From the NCBI GenBank assembly GCA_040383485.1, contig JBEIDK010000112.1, forward strand, positions 1-10,985: a stretch of DNA of 10,985 nt, in the 5' to 3' direction. Numbering within the stretch: position 1 is the stretch's first letter; each line of letters starts with the position of its first letter. This document shows, piece after piece, positions 1-8,937 of this stretch. This stretch comes from JBEIDK01 sp040383485. Its GTDB lineage: Bacteria > Bacteroidota > Bacteroidia > UBA4408. The translations under genes and the position numbers were made by a program. The notes under the pieces are model-generated. The model saw only the letters and a program-made list of their open reading frames with translations. It made no database searches and was not told the origin of the DNA.

Positions 1-3000
1 AGCCACTTGTAATGATGCAGTAGGTTGTATTGTTAATATACTAGCTCCATTTTTGGTAAAGTTATCAACTAACCAAGTACCATCAATTGATTGAGCTGTT
101 GAGCCAGATGCTTGAAGTTGTGACTCAACAGAAGGAGTAGTACCAACAAGAGATTTTACCCTTGCATAATTTGGTGCACCAGTACCATAAGTGCTTAAAT
201 TACCAGAGACAGACAAATTATTGAGGTTACCACTTAAAGTAATGGTAGCACCATTTTGTACAGCTATACTATTTGTTTGCGCGAAGCTACTTACTACTGG
301 CTTAACAGTTGTATTTGGAATATTAACACTTGTACTACTTGTTGGAGAAGCATCAGGTGTACTTGCCCAATTTGTATTATCTGACCAATCAGAACTTGTT
401 GCTCCTGTCCAAACCATACCATTGTTTAAGGCAATACCAAAAGTACCTATATCACCTACATAACCAGACACTCTAATAAATACAGTTGAACCTGGAGTTA
501 ACCCATTAGCCTGAGTAAATGATAAGAACCCGACACCGCCATCATCATTACATGCTGCCGAAGTAAGAGTTCCACTACATGTATTATCACTAGAGGTGTA
601 AATAGCACAAACTGTTTCTGTTAAAGTGAATGAAGAACTAGAACTAAATGAAGCGGTAACTACTCCGTTTGCAGGAACAATAGTTGAGTACCAAACATCA
701 CTTACACTTGCACCTCCAGCACACATTGCAGGTATTACAGACGATGTAGATGCAAAATTTGTTGCGTTAATGTAACTTACAGTACCCGTTTGACCTGTAG
801 TTAAAGCAATTGCACCACAAATATCATCATTTACTGGCGGTGGTGTGCCAACACAAAGAGTAAAGTTTGATGCTGGTGGCACTAAAGCCAAGCCACTTGC
901 ATCAAATGCCCTAATGTAATATGTTGTACCTGCTGTTGTTGCTAATGTATAAGGATATGTACTAGTACAACCTAAAACTGAACCAGCACATGATGCAGCA
1001 TAAAATTGAGTAACAATTGTTTGGCCAGCAAAAGGAGTAACATTTATTTCATGATTATTAGCTAGGGCTACAAATTTAAACCAAACATCATGGTTTGGAG
1101 TAAATGTACAAACAGATGCAGTGTTAACTGACGTTGCAGCTAATAAAGTACCAGATGTGGTAGTGCCACATGCAAGGTTTCCGTTTACTGTAAGGTTTGT
1201 AGCATTTGCACAAGCATCATTTTGTGGAGGAAGTGGAGGAGTTAAATTAATTGTGTAATCTTCTGTTTCTCCGTAAGTGCCTGTAATACAATAATTAGCT
1301 GCTGTCAATGTTGTTGAGAATGCCGCAATAACACGCATTCTTTTTAAACCGGTACTTACTCCAACATATGGTAAATTAATAGTGAAAGTAGATGTAATTG
1401 CAGGAGCTGCACCACCTAAAAATTCACCAGCATCTGCAAAGTCTCCATCATTATTAGCATCTAACCATACTGCATATCCTTCGCTAAATGAATTAGGTGC
1501 ATTTGTTGCCGTAACTGTATATGAACCACCTAAAGCAAGGTTACAAGTTGTTACACCAGCAACAGGAGCATAATTAATGTATGCGAATGGATTTCCATTA
1601 CAACCAGTATTGGCATTATTCATAATCGTTGTAGCACCATAAGATATTGATACAGAGTTAATCTGATCACCATCACCACAACCTTGAGGCGGTGAAAATG
1701 TTTGCGTAAACTGAGGAGTACAATAAGCAGCTACTATAGTAATGTAGTTGGTTTTAATTTCTGAGTCAGAACCAGCACCATTGGTAGCAACCATTGTTAC
1801 TGTATAAACACCTGGTAATGTAAACTGTACTTGAGGATTTTCTGAACTTGCACTAAAACCAGGTAAATAAGCAACGTTATTTGGAGAGAAGCTCCATGCA
1901 TAAGTATCAGCAATACCGCCAGAAGAAGTATTAGTAAATATATGTGTAGTTACTGAACCTCCTGAAGTACCTGAAGTAGTATTAACAGTAAAGTTAGCTG
2001 TAACGGCAGTAGGTGCAACAGCGGTTACTACAATATTATCAGTACTAGTACAAGGAGCTGCATCTGTAATAGAAGCAGTAAATGTGAATATACCTGGTGC
2101 AGCAAAAACTGGCGTTGTTACTTGGTCAGCAATTGTTGAACCACTTAAATTTCCACCTGTCCATGTAGCGGCTACAGTTGAACATGTTAATGGGATACCA
2201 GCATTTACAGTACCTATATTAAGTGGAGCAATTGCTGTTGCTGCAACCCAATTAGCATTAGAATTTGCATCAGCACCAGTTAATCTTGCTCCAGCTGCTC
2301 CACTTGGCGAACTTATACCAGAACCTGAATAATTTGAAACGGTTACACCGCTAGCACCTGAAAAAGTCCATGTATTGATTGCTATTGCATCAACAATAGC
2401 GCCGCTTGCAGTAGTTAACCAAACACCTTGGTTAGTGCCTGATGACCAAGAATCACCTGCATCAGTTGCAGTAAAGAAAGCACCATTAACTAAATCATTA
2501 GTTCCTGTACCAAAATTTACAACTACAGTACCGCCAGAAGCTACAGTGTAAGCTGGGAATGTATAATCTACAGCCCTGCTACCTTCAGCTTTTAGTTTAA
2601 AACCAGCAAGGTTAATAGATGAACCACTTGTATTGGTTATTTCAACCATATCATCACCTACAGCATAAGCTGGGTAAGTAACATTTGCACCTGTACCAGT
2701 TTTAAATAATACAAATTCAGTAATTCTTAAACATCCACCTTGCAATGAATGAGTAGCAGATAAGTTAAACGTACTACCTGTATTTACTGTTACATCTGTA
2801 CCAGCGTTAATTGCAGGTCCTCCGTCAATGTAACTACCTCCAGCAAGTGTACCAGAGTTAGCTGTTGGGGTTACCGCATCTACGAATGAGTATGAATAAG
2901 AAATAGCATCTTGGTCTGCCTGTACTGGTATTGTTGCTGCCCATACACCATTATTTGCAGTACCTGACTGCAATGACATTGGTATGTTTGTTTGAGCAAC

Positions 3001-6000
3001 ACCATTTTTAGACCAAACAATATTTGCAGAAGCAACACCTGTAAAATCAACTAAGTTAAGAGTAATATTTCTTGCAGCAGCAGCACACAAATTACCTGTT
3101 GGTGTAATTGTTGGCACTGTAGCTGTTGGAGCGCCTGCATCAGCACGTGTAACACATATTGAATAGTCGCCAGTTGCACCACCAGTACCTGAATGATAAA
3201 CTCTAACAAAGTAAGTAGTTGATGTTGCAAGAGCACTAGAAACTATTGTTTCAACACCTGCAGTTCCAGTAGTATTTTTACAATCAACTGATACTAAAGA
3301 ACCACATGCTCCAGAGAATAATTGTAACACACCATTATAGCCAACATTACTTTGTAAAGTAATTGTATAAGTTAAACCGGCAGCCGCACTAGTAGTAAAT
3401 TTATACCAAACATCATCATCAGCATTACCTGGAGTAAAATCAGTACAAACAGGAATAGTAGCAGATGCTGTTGCTCCTAATATATTTACAGGCTCAGTTG
3501 TTGGAGTACATGTTGCACCTGCAGCCAAAGTAATAGCACCTATGCACTCATCATTAGCTGGTGGCGCTACAAACTCTGAAACACAGATTGAGAATTCACC
3601 TGTAGTTGCTGTACCTACCCCTGCATGATATACACGAATATAGAAAGGACCAGTAAATGAATTTAATGTTGGAGTTTGCATAATTTCAGTTAAACCAGCT
3701 CCAGCAGAATTAGTACAAGTACCAATTTGTGTTAAGCTTGCATCAAATAATTGAATTACTGCATCAAAGTTATTTGTAGGATTTACTTGAATTTTATACT
3801 CATCGGTTGCACCCATGCTAAATTTAAACCAAACATCATCATCTGGCGTACCTTGTACTGGTGCACATGCAGTAATACCTGTTGTAGCAGTAGCACTTGA
3901 TGTTCTATAAATATTACCACAAGTATTTAAACAAGGTGTAGCATTTACTGAGACATTTTGTGCTACCGTTGAAACATTAATAATATCTACAGCGTCATTT
4001 GCTGGAGCAGTTGGAGCACCTGGATCTACTGTATTTGGAGCACCACCATAAGTAAATGTATATCTTGTATCACATGTTGGATTTAAATATAGTCCAACAG
4101 GAGTTGTTGCAGAACCCCAGAAATTTTCATTGACCCTTTGTTGAATAATTCTATCAGCTAAGGTATTACTTGCAGCAGTTGCACCCGACATACCAGCTTG
4201 TGCAATACCAACAGAAGAAGGACCATTAGCCGATCCATCAAATCGTTGCATTACACCATAGTTATATTCAATAACATTTCCAGCTTCTTTTAATTTTATT
4301 TGGAAGTTTAAGTTAGGAGGTGAAAAGGTATACCCTTCCATGTTTGCCCACTCAATAATAATTTCGGCAGTTCCAGAACCTAATGTACCGTTAATTTTGT
4401 AACGCATACAAGCATCTTTATTAGCAGCATTTGATCCTAACATAGCCAAATCACTCCAAAAAGGTGATAATGACAAGTTGTTTGCACTTGCACCATAGTT
4501 TATTGTGAATGATGTTGCAAAAAATGCAGTATTAAATGTTAATAAACCATTTGCAGTTGCACGGAAACCAGTAACTGGTTGGCCAAAATAATTAAATGTT
4601 GTACCCGCTAAGCTAATAACTTCGGTAACACCTTCATCGTCAACACTAAAGCTTGGAGCAAGTATATTTGTATAAGTTGTACCTGTGCTCATGATTGAAG
4701 AATATGCAGCGTTAGACTTAACAATACCATAACTACTTCTTACTTGATGAGTGAAGTTAGCACTATTATTTGTTGCGTTTGCATCGCCAGGTACCGAAGC
4801 AGTAATAACTGCTGCAAATGTATGTGTTCCATTTGTTGTCATTGTATATGTACTCGACATTGGAACATTAAATGTTTGGCCTTGATTAAACACACCAGTA
4901 CTTAATGTACCTGTAAATACACCAGAGCCAACACCACCAACAGTTACTGTTACAGTTACTGGATTTAATGATAAATCTACAGGAGTAGTACCTAAATTAG
5001 CTACAGTTACAGATATTGTTTGTGTTGGATTTCCACCAACTGTAACAGCAGCATTAACTGGAGAAAGAATACCAGAAACTGATAAATCATCTGTAATAGG
5101 TGTAAAATCATCAGCACCTAAATCAAGAGGTGTACTTCTAGTGGTACAATCCATATCAGTTGTAACCCAAGCTGATAATGTTGCACCAGCCACATTATTT
5201 ACACCTGTACCATATGCATGTAAATCATTATTTTGATTTGAAAATATAGGGTCAGCTGATAAATTTGTAGTTGCAAAACCTGCAATTGCAGTATTAAATG
5301 CAGCAACGGTTGCTCTATCAGTAGCACTTGTTAATCCTACAAATCCATTAGTAGTATTAGCAAGGTAACAATCGTTATAACTAGCCGCAGAACCCGCAGC
5401 ACCAATTGTTGTAGTTCCACTAGTGAAATAGCAATAGTGCTTAGAAGTGGTTTGCGCTGCCGTATAGTTAGCAAAAATATTGTTCTTTACATTTAGCAAA
5501 CCATTTGTTGTGGCAGAAGTACCAGCACTTTGGAAACATGTATTGTTAGCCAAAATATTTGTTCCTGAACCTAAGCTTATTGAGTTATTATCAACATTGA
5601 TTGTGTGAGTTGCTAATGATGAGGTAACAGATGGGAATCGCATTCCTACAATCATCAATGTTGTTGATGCCGTACCTGTATAACCTAAATTTAAACCAGA
5701 AATTGAATTATTATATACCCTAAGGTTACTAGTTGTTGAACCAGTACCAGTACCTTGACTAAAACTCATACCAACTATGGTAGCTGCACCAGCATTAGTA
5801 GTTGTAACATTATAAACCTTGTTATTATACACCTCACTATTACCGGTGCATCCTAAGGCATCTAAACCTATAATAGTTGAGAATGTAGTAGTATGAGAAG
5901 CATTATAAATATCAGTGTTATAAATTTTTAAGTTCGATTGATTTAAAGTACTTACAACTATTGGATTAGTTGTATTGCCGCCTAAATTACGGATAGTATT

Positions 6001-7335
6001 TCTTGTTGTTTGGCAACCAGCACCACTTACACCAACGGTATTATTGATATCTTGATTTGCTACAGTTGTTGTACCACAAATAATCCTAACACCATTATAT
6101 GTATTTTCAGCTGTAAAATTCATATATGAGTTATTTGAATTAGCTCCAGCAGCTACAGTTGGTGTTGTACCAGCACCTATAGTAGTACTAGATGAAGAAA
6201 GAATACCATAGGTACCTGTCAAATTTTGATTCATTTTTACGTTAAAGTTTTTAAACGTATTATTCTGACATCCATTAGTTGCATTTAAATTACGCAAGAA
6301 AACCCCGAACCCTGCAAGTGTTGCTGCAGAAGCATCAACGTCAATTCCATCAAAATTAATGTAATCAGCTCCCCACAAATAAATACCCAAACCAGCAGAA
6401 GGAGTAATTTTTGGATTTGCTCCTACTCCAGACTTTTGGAATGTTACTTGATTTGCTAATGTTCCTGAACCTAAAATTGGATTTGGATTTTCGTTGAAAA
6501 CCTGACCAGCAGAAACATTAAAAATTAGTGGATTAGTAAATGAACCACAACCAGCAACAGCATTTAAATCGTTGATAGCTTCATTAAGACTATTGTAGTT
6601 AGAACCAGAAGTTGGCAATGTGTTATTAATAGTAAATGTACCACCAGCTGTTGTTAATGTAGGTGTTGCTGCTGTTAATAAAACATCATCTAGTGCGGCA
6701 CCTGGAGAAGTTCCTCCACCATTATCACATCTAAAGTTAAAGCATAACTTCATGGTTACTGGCGAAGCACAATTTCCAACAATTGAAGCTGGAATTGAAG
6801 CAGAAAAATTTTGAACAGTACCAGCGGCAACAAATGAACCTACAGTGTATGCAGTACCTGCACCCCAACTGATAGTATTTGAATTATTTACTGGTGTGGC
6901 TGTTGTTGGAGTCATAGTACTTGAAACCAAATAAACAGTCATTTGATCCCATAAACCTGTTTCACCTTGACAAAGCCATTTGAATGATAAATTAATGCTT
7001 GTTGCTCCAGCAGGAAATGTTACATCTCTATAAATGGTAGAAGATGTTGTTGTTGATGTGCTGTAGCCAAAAGGAGGAGGAACTCCTAAAGCATTTGTTG
7101 TAATATAGGCAGAATTGCCTGTAAAACCTGTTGGTTGCGTGCCCACAACCCAAGCATTTACGTTTGCTGTTGGTCCATTAAGAACCAGCCAATTATTTGC
7201 AGTAAAGTCAGCTCCTAAGTCGAAGTTCCCTCCATTTGCAGGACCAACAAGTTGAGCCATTGCAGAACCACAAACCATTAACAAGAATAAAACGCTCGTT
7301 ATAGCACTTTTTAAATTTTTGTATTTTTTGTTCAT
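1..7335 (-). CDS. Giant secreted multidomain surface protein (beta-helix, PPC-like, PKD, GEVED, LTD domains), 3' partial
   Basis: The frame runs open from ATG at 7335 to base 1: 2445 codons, no stop, C-terminus missing. Residues 1-27 are a signal peptide (KKYKNLK, hydrophobic core, cut after AMA). Domains, inferred from motifs: jelly-roll/MAM-like 28-222 (ends ALDDVLL); right-handed beta-helix about 240-745, closing with DMDCTTRSTPLDLGADDF-type motif; CARDB-like 750-866; a domain of unknown type 866-1100; PPC-like 1110-1253 and 1259-1398 (DDDVWFKF, DDDVWYKF); Ig-like 1400-1525; lamin-tail-like 1530-1660; PKD-like 1775-1868; GEVED 1871-2031 (GETEDYT at 2022); PPC-like 2037-2163 and 2166-2305; a WTG..W..NW module from 2309. 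Such proteins are usually exported by the type IX system and act as adhesins or matrix proteins. That role is inferred, and no sorting domain or catalytic site is visible. The upstream gene ends 24 bases before it, so co-transcription is likely. There is no Shine-Dalgarno; the leader is A/T-rich. Confidence is high for the gene and moderate for individual domains. Confidence 0.93.
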   Translation of the reverse strand, partial: MNKKYKNLKSAITSVLFLLMVCGSAMAQLVGPANGGNFDLGADFTANNWLVLNGPTANVNAWVVGTQPTGFTGNSAYITTNALGVPPPFGYSTSTTTSSTIYRDVTFPAGATSINLSFKWLCQGETGLWDQMTVYLVSSTMTPTTATPVNNSNTISWGAGTAYTVGSFVAAGTVQNFSASIPASIVGNCASPVTMKLCFNFRCDNGGGTSPGAALDDVLLTAATPTLTTAGGTFTINNTLPTSGSNYNSLNEAINDLNAVAGCGSFTNPLIFNVSAGQVFNENPNPILGSGTLANQVTFQKSGVGANPKITPSAGLGIYLWGADYINFDGIDVDASAATLAGFGVFLRNLNATNGCQNNTFKNFNVKMNQNLTGTYGILSSSSTTIGAGTTPTVAAGANSNNSYMNFTAENTYNGVRIICGTTTVANQDINNTVGVSGAGCQTTRNTIRNLGGNTTNPIVVSTLNQSNLKIYNTDIYNASHTTTFSTIIGLDALGCTGNSEVYNNKVYNVTTTNAGAATIVGMSFSQGTGTGSTTSNLRVYNNSISGLNLGYTGTASTTLMIVGMRFPSVTSSLATHTINVDNNSISLGSGTNILANNTCFQSAGTSATTNGLLNVKNNIFANYTAAQTTSKHYCYFTSGTTTIGAAGSAASYNDCYLANTTNGFVGLTSATDRATVAAFNTAIAGFATTNLSADPIFSNQNNDLHAYGTGVNNVAGATLSAWVTTDMDCTTRSTPLDLGADDFTPITDDLSVSGILSPVNAAVTVGGNPTQTISVTVANLGTTPVDLSLNPVTVTVTVGGVGSGVFTGTLSTGVFNQGQTFNVPMSSTYTMTTNGTHTFAAVITASVPGDANATNNSANFTHQVRSSYGIVKSNAAYSSIMSTGTTYTNILAPSFSVDDEGVTEVISLAGTTFNYFGQPVTGFRATANGLLTFNTAFFATSFTINYGASANNLSLSPFWSDLAMLGSNAANKDACMRYKINGTLGSGTAEIIIEWANMEGYTFSPPNLNFQIKLKEAGNVIEYNYGVMQRFDGSANGPSSVGIAQAGMSGATAASNTLADRIIQQRVNENFWGSATTPVGLYLNPTCDTRYTFTYGGAPNTVDPGAPTAPANDAVDIINVSTVAQNVSVNATPCLNTCGNIYRTSSATATTGITACAPVQGTPDDDVWFKFSMGATDEYKIQVNPTNNFDAVIQLFDASLTQIGTCTNSAGAGLTEIMQTPTLNSFTGPFYIRVYHAGVGTATTGEFSICVSEFVAPPANDECIGAITLAAGATCTPTTEPVNILGATASATIPVCTDFTPGNADDDVWYKFTTSAAAGLTYTITLQSNVGYNGVLQLFSGACGSLVSVDCKNTTGTAGVETIVSSALATSTTYFVRVYHSGTGGATGDYSICVTRADAGAPTATVPTITPTGNLCAAAARNITLNLVDFTGVASANIVWSKNGVAQTNIPMSLQSGTANNGVWAATIPVQADQDAISYSYSFVDAVTPTANSGTLAGGSYIDGGPAINAGTDVTVNTGSTFNLSATHSLQGGCLRITEFVLFKTGTGANVTYPAYAVGDDMVEITNTSGSSINLAGFKLKAEGSRAVDYTFPAYTVASGGTVVVNFGTGTNDLVNGAFFTATDAGDSWSSGTNQGVWLTTASGAIVDAIAINTWTFSGASGVTVSNYSGSGISSPSGAAGARLTGADANSNANWVAATAIAPLNIGTVNAGIPLTCSTVAATWTGGNLSGSTIADQVTTPVFAAPGIFTFTASITDAAPCTSTDNIVVTAVAPTAVTANFTVNTTSGTSGGSVTTHIFTNTSSGGIADTYAWSFSPNNVAYLPGFSASSENPQVQFTLPGVYTVTMVATNGAGSDSEIKTNYITIVAAYCTPQFTQTFSPPQGCGDGDQINSVSISYGATTIMNNANTGCNGNPFAYINYAPVAGVTTCNLALGGSYTVTATNAPNSFSEGYAVWLDANNDGDFADAGEFLGGAAPAITSTFTINLPYVGVSTGLKRMRVIAAFSTTLTAANYCITGTYGETEDYTINLTPPLPPQNDACANATNLTVNGNLACGTTTSGTLLAATSVNTASVCTFTPNHDVWFKFVALANNHEINVTPFAGQTIVTQFYAASCAGSVLGCTSTYPYTLATTAGTTYYIRAFDASGLALVPPASNFTLCVGTPPPVNDDICGAIALTTGQTGTVSYINATNFASTSSVIPAMCAGGASVSDVWYSTIVPANGVVTASFSSSSSFTLTETVCAIYTSSDNTCSGTLTSAACNDDGGVGFLSFTQANGLTPGSTVFIRVSGYVGDIGTFGIALNNGMVWTGATSSDWSDNTNWASTPDASPTSSTSVNIPNTTVKPVVSSFAQTNSIAVQNGATITLSGNLNNLSVSGNLSTYGTGAPNYARVKSLVGTTPSVESQLQASGSTAQSIDGTWLVDNFTKNGASILTIQPTASLQVA

Positions 7336-7359
7336 TTTTAAAAATTATTAATTAGTAAT

Positions 7360-8019
7360 TTATTTTGTAATATAATTTAAGTCTTTAAGCAAGGTGTAAA
7401 ATTTTGAAAAATCTTCTTCAACCATATTTTTATATTCATCACTTAAAGCCATATAAGACTGAGGGTACAAATCCCTCCATCTGTTAAAGATTTTTTGATA
7501 TTCGGTTTGCATTAAACCTTCGTATAAAACTTCTGAATTTTGCCCATTAATAATTGGACACTCTTCGCAGTGAATTTTGGGTAATACAAACATAGAACCG
7601 TATTTGTGAATATTAGAATATTTATAATCAATAGCAACTACGGAAACATAATCATTATAATCTTCAATAGTTCCATCTTCTTTAAAGGTTAGCTTTTTTA
7701 AGTACTCTGGTTCATTTAAATCTATTTTTCTAGGCAATAAACGTAGAAATTCAGGTTTTATGATTCGAGTAGCAACTATTGGCAATCCTTTAACCCTGAT
7801 TACAGAATCAGGAATAACTTTAAAACTCCAAAGATTTTGAATTGGAGGGTTAAATTTTTTAACCAATACCTTAAAAGCATCTTTCCTTTCACAACCAATT
7901 TGTTCTAAAAAATTTTGTTCTAAATTTTCTTGCGCGAAGCCGATTTTAATTACCAATAGCAGTGCGGCTACGACTGCTACAGTCTTAAAAAATTTCATTT
8001 CATTCATTCTTAAAATCAT
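7360..8019 (-). CDS. Secreted protein of unknown function, 219 aa
   Basis: I do not recognise the family. The N-terminus is a signal peptide: KFFK, then a hydrophobic run (residues 12-27), then probable cleavage after GFA at residue 29. There is no lipobox cysteine, so a soluble periplasmic or exported protein is more likely than a lipoprotein. The mature part is mixed alpha/beta in appearance and rich in Lys, Glu and Tyr. It has three cysteines: C43 and a CEEC pair at 151-154 that could form a disulfide or bind metal. No catalytic motif or membrane segment is seen. ATG codons at residues 1, 5 and 8 (8019, 8007, 7998) are all possible starts; the third gives the most compact signal peptide (MKFFKTVAVV). 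The gene ends 24 bases before the giant surface protein on the same strand, suggesting an operon and possibly a shared export or envelope role, which is inference only. No clear promoter was found upstream. Confidence 0.85.
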   Translation of the reverse strand: MILRMNEMKFFKTVAVVAALLLVIKIGFAQENLEQNFLEQIGCERKDAFKVLVKKFNPPIQNLWSFKVIPDSVIRVKGLPIVATRIIKPEFLRLLPRKIDLNEPEYLKKLTFKEDGTIEDYNDYVSVVAIDYKYSNIHKYGSMFVLPKIHCEECPIINGQNSEVLYEGLMQTEYQKIFNRWRDLYPQSYMALSDEYKNMVEEDFSKFYTLLKDLNYITK

Positions 8020-8243
8020 GTTGTTTTTTAATGGTTAATAATTAGATTGTTTATATGTTTATGTATTAAATAATTGTTAATTTTTATTCTTGTATTGTCA
8101 AATTTCGAAATGCTAAGATAACACTTTAATGGTATTGCCAAATTTTTTTTAACGAAAAAATAATTTTTATTTCATTTTTCTTAAATTGTTAATAAAAAAA
8201 CAAGGTGGTTGGCGAAAATGTTTTTGAAACATAAAATTTTTTC

Positions 8244-8453
8244 TGCCCATGCTTGGCGAACTTATTTATGCCTAAACGGGAGGTTTGCGGTAGCAAGGGT
8301 TGTTGAGATGCTGAAATAAATTCAGCATGACAATGCGGGCTATTGAGCCAATGGTTGGCGAACTTATTATGCCCATGATTGGCGTCCACGCCAATCATTT
8401 AGTTCTTGGCTAGCATCTCTTAACCACAAACGGGACGTTTGCGGCAGCAAGGG
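8244..8453. repeat. Composite intergenic repeat, copy A
   Basis: This is one of three related non-coding blocks in the window. Modules in order: TTGGCGAACTTAT (8253 on), a degenerate AAACGGGAGGTTTGCGG core (8274-8299), a perfect 8-bp-stem hairpin ATGCTGAA-ATAAA-TTCAGCAT (8308-8328), a second TTGGCGAACTTAT (8354 on), a perfect 9-bp-stem hairpin GATTGGCGT-CC-ACGCCAATC (8377-8396), and a full core TAACCACAAACGGGACGTTT... (8421-8453). Bases 8274-8453 align without gaps to 10644-10823 with about 11 differences. The block ends one base before the toxin stop codon. Read backwards, the first hairpin encodes HAEFISAS, so the 69-codon open frame over it is not treated as a gene. The remaining upstream part of this gene-free stretch (8020-8243) is AT-rich and shows no gene or clear promoter; a lone GGTTGGCGAA near 8206 may be a repeat fragment. 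Confidence 0.85.
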
Positions 8454-8707
8454 TTAGTCATAAATATTTTTGCGGTGTCCTATTTCTATAATATCAATTA
8501 TTAGTTCCTCATCAATAATTTCGTAAATAATTCGGTAATCTGCTACCTTAATACGATAGCCATTGCGCCCTTTTAATTTTATATATCCAACAGGGCGGGC
8601 GTTATGTGCCAATGCATATATGGCTTTTTTTATTTTTAAATAATAAGGTTCGTTTATTTTTTCAAGTGTTTTATTGCACTCTTTTTTATGGTAATTGAGT
8701 AAACCAT
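8454..8707 (-). pseudogene. RelE/ParE-family toxin, frameshifted
   Basis: ATG (8707-8705) directly follows the antitoxin stop codon. The first frame reads MVYSITIKKSAIKHLKK and stops at TAA after 17 codons. Adding one base to the A6 run (plus-strand T run 8657-8662) continues it as INEPYYLKIKKAIYALAHN..., giving 84 residues to TAA at 8454. The restored protein has the normal length and motifs of RelE-type mRNA interferases or ParE-like toxins: a basic N-terminal strand, KLKGRNGYRIKV (about 44-55), ADYRIIYEI (56-64) and the C-terminal IGHRKNIY (76-83) with basic residues where RelE has catalytic ones. The total length, 254 bases, is exactly one short of 85 codons. It is probably an inactivated toxin in a Phd/YefM-RelE operon. 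A sequencing error in the homopolymer would give the same picture. The run G-AAA-AAA-T is not a standard slippery heptamer, so programmed frameshifting is less likely. Confidence 0.82.
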
Positions 8708-8914
8708 TTATTTTAGTTTTTTGCGGTTTGCCTCTATGGTTTTAAATGCAATGTCTATCGGTATTGATTTTTCATTTCTTGTTTTGGCTTTGTCGTAGCG
8801 TTTTATATCCTCTAATTGTACTATTTCATCAAGCATACTTTTGTATTCTTTCATTGGCAGTATTACCAAGCGTTTGCCGGCAGTGTCGGTTATAAATTGA
8901 GGGTTTAGTGTCAT
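8708..8914 (-). CDS. Phd/YefM-like type II antitoxin, 68 aa
   Basis: This small protein matches the layout of Bacteroidota Phd/YefM-type antitoxins. The N-terminal part NPQFITDTAGKRLVILPMKEY (4-24) resembles the beta-strand DNA-binding fold. A charged helix follows (EYKSMLDEIVQLEDIKRYDKAK, 23-44). The C-terminal tail IPIDIAFKTIEANRKK (51-66) is of the kind that wraps and neutralises a RelE partner. It should bind the toxin and repress its own promoter. It is first in the operon; its TAA is followed without any gap by the toxin ATG, so translation is probably coupled. The start at 8914 sits about 24 bases after the -7 box, leaving a leader of roughly 17 bases with no Shine-Dalgarno. The family is assigned from pattern and from the recognisable toxin partner, since antitoxin sequences diverge quickly. 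Confidence 0.83.
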   Translation of the reverse strand: MTLNPQFITDTAGKRLVILPMKEYKSMLDEIVQLEDIKRYDKAKTRNEKSIPIDIAFKTIEANRKKLK

Positions 8915-8937
8915 TTTGCTTTTACATTTTATTTATG

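Noticed and set aside
191..2332. Plus-strand open frames (191-463, 1382-1573, 2084-2332) opposite the giant gene
   Set aside because: They are low-complexity antisense shadows of the Thr/Ala/Gly/Asn-rich coding strand and have no family motif. The same applies to the plus-strand frame 6620-6814 and the minus-strand frame 3051-3236.
8020..8160. Promoter for the surface-protein operon (GAAATTTG at 8106-8099, AAAATTTG at 8146-8139)
   Set aside because: Both deviate from TAnnTTTG at the first bases, and neither has a TTTG at a proper distance.
8189..8398. A 69-codon minus-strand frame across repeat copy A
   Set aside because: It is a translation of the repeat itself, including the HAEFISAS hairpin, with no coding evidence; the same DNA recurs in copy C as non-coding sequence.
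8657..8662. Programmed -1 frameshifting to make the toxin
   Set aside because: The run is G-AAA-AAA followed by TAA, so the upstream tRNA would re-pair badly on GAA, and six A are short for transcriptional slippage. A simple indel is the better explanation.
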